A DNA stretch of 6,835 nt from contig JALWSL010000268.1 of NCBI GenBank assembly GCA_027080405.1, positions 1 to 6,835 on the forward strand, given 5' to 3'. Position numbers and translations under genes: made by a program. Under the pieces are notes generated by a model. It did not search any database and had not been told where the DNA came from. It saw only the letters and a list, made by a program, of their open reading frames with translations. This document shows positions 6,055 to 6,835 of this stretch, piece after piece (within the stretch, counting starts at the first letter, position 1; each line of letters opens with the position of its first letter). Origin of the DNA: Planctomycetaceae bacterium (GTDB lineage: Bacteria > Planctomycetota > Planctomycetia > Planctomycetales > Planctomycetaceae).

Positions 6055-6642
6055 ATGTGCGACGAAAATGATCAATTGATGATTCGCCTGCAGGGTGGGG
6101 ACACCTCCGCTTTTGATGAAATCGTTGCGCTGCATCAAAAGCCGTTGTTCGGCTTTTTTCTACGGAATACCAGAGATTGGCAATTAGCCGAAGACCTGTC
6201 CCAGGAAACATTGTTGCGAATTTACAATCAGGCCTGGGATTTTCTGCCTGTTGGACGGTTCAAGCCATGGATGTATCGAATTGCCCGGAATTTATTGATC
6301 GACAATGTTCGCAAGCGTTCTCATGACGCACTGATTCGCGCTTACCAGGCTCGCAGCGAAGAGAACGATCCGGGACTGTCCCGAATTGCAGGAGAGTTCC
6401 TTCCTCCCGAACATGATATCAATCAGCGGGAATTTTCCGAATTGGTCGACCGATTACTCGAAGAGATTCCCGGTGAACAACGGCAGACTTTCGTACTGCA
6501 TCCTTATGTCGGGTTGGGACTGGCAGAAGTTGCCGAAATTCTCGATTCGAATCTTGCAACATCGAAAAGCCGTCTGCGGCTTGCCAGGGAAAAACTTCAG
6601 GAGAAACTGCGTTCCAGAGGAATTACCACCAAAAGCAACTGA
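6055..6642 (+). CDS. ECF-type sigma-70 family RNA polymerase sigma factor
   Basis: Alternative sigma factor that binds core RNA polymerase and directs it to a specific promoter set. It has 195 residues, normal for ECF factors, with only regions 2 and 4. Region 2 covers about 17-90: FDEIVALHQKPLFGF, the AEDLSQET core-binding helix (45-52), then PWMYRIARNLLIDNVRKR (71-88), the -10 recognition stretch. A charged linker spans 91-125. Region 4 covers about 131-187, with LLEEIPGEQRQTFVL and a helix-turn-helix around LAEVAEILDSNLATSKSRLR (156-175), which would read the -35 box. I chose ATG 6055; its binding site is weak (GGCGG four bases upstream). The in-frame TTG at 6037 would add six residues but has AGGA only two bases away, too close. 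No anti-sigma gene is visible in the 193 bases that remain, so the signal it answers is unknown. Confidence 0.9.
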   Translation: MCDENDQLMIRLQGGDTSAFDEIVALHQKPLFGFFLRNTRDWQLAEDLSQETLLRIYNQAWDFLPVGRFKPWMYRIARNLLIDNVRKRSHDALIRAYQARSEENDPGLSRIAGEFLPPEHDINQREFSELVDRLLEEIPGEQRQTFVLHPYVGLGLAEVAEILDSNLATSKSRLRLAREKLQEKLRSRGITTKSN

Positions 6643-6771
6643 ATCCACACGCATCAACATCTCTTGTTGTCTGTGTTCTGCCCGTGCAAAATCCCCTGTT
6701 TGTAGTCAACGAAGTTTTGGGGAGGCTATTGAAGATATCATTCGGATGAAGTACAAACGGTTGCTGTGAAT

Positions 6772-6789
6772 GGGGCGTCAATGCGCCCT
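6772..6789 (+). terminator. Weak terminator-like hairpin downstream of the sigma factor
   Basis: GGGCG (6773-6777) pairs with CGCCC (6784-6788) around a six-base loop, with one more G-T pair outside. It is followed by TTCGGTTTAT rather than a clean T run. It lies 130 bases after the sigma factor stop in a stretch (6643-6835) where I see no gene. Confidence 0.3.
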
Positions 6790-6835
6790 TCGGTTTATCG
6801 CATTCCTTTACAATGAAACCTGAGTGAAATAGATT

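Noticed and set aside
6743..6769. Tiny reading frame near 6746 (MKYKRLL) after the sigma factor
   Set aside because: It has only seven codons, without a well-spaced binding site; not supportable as a gene.

Overview
The window looks like a stretch of ordinary chromosome from a bacterium of the Planctomycetota. I infer this from the protein styles: a DsbD with duplicated periplasmic domains, a LarA-like DUF2088 protein, a compact ECF sigma factor, and a secreted BNR/sialidase-like tail. Base composition is moderate and even. I see no mobile element, CRISPR array, tRNA or rRNA, and no sign of recent transfer. The phylum is not proven by anything here.

Layout: (1) 3-221 (+), the C-terminal end of a gene that begins outside the window. 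(2) 252-2951 (-), convergent with it, a large DsbD-type thiol:disulfide interchange protein. (3) 2952-3345, a long divergent intergenic region. It has a good minus-strand promoter for dsbD, a good plus-strand promoter for ispF, and an unusual concentration of inverted repeats, including a perfect 8-bp dyad and a 12-bp stem. (4) 3346-3831 (+) ispF and 3889-4383 (+) ruvC, co-directional and probably co-transcribed. (5) A strong hairpin over the ruvC stop codon, where ruvC converges with (6) 4424-5635 (-), a LarA/DUF2088 protein that appears to lack the catalytic residues of lactate racemase. (7) 5636-6054, a second divergent intergenic region with a near-consensus promoter for the LarA-like gene. 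(8) 6055-6642 (+), an ECF-type sigma-70 family factor. (9) 6643-6835, no gene visible, with one weak terminator-like hairpin.

The genes do not form an obvious single pathway. DsbD moves reducing equivalents across the membrane. IspF acts in the MEP isoprenoid pathway. RuvC resolves Holliday junctions. The sigma factor redirects transcription to an unknown regulon. ispF-ruvC is the only likely operon.

I do not see a clear new biological system. The observations most worth pursuing are the LarA-like protein that lacks its active-site residues, and the hairpin-rich dsbD-ispF intergenic region. In several genes (ispF, ruvC, the LarA-like gene, the sigma factor) the longest open frame starts too early. 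I moved those starts using ribosome-binding sites, promoter positions and family N-termini.
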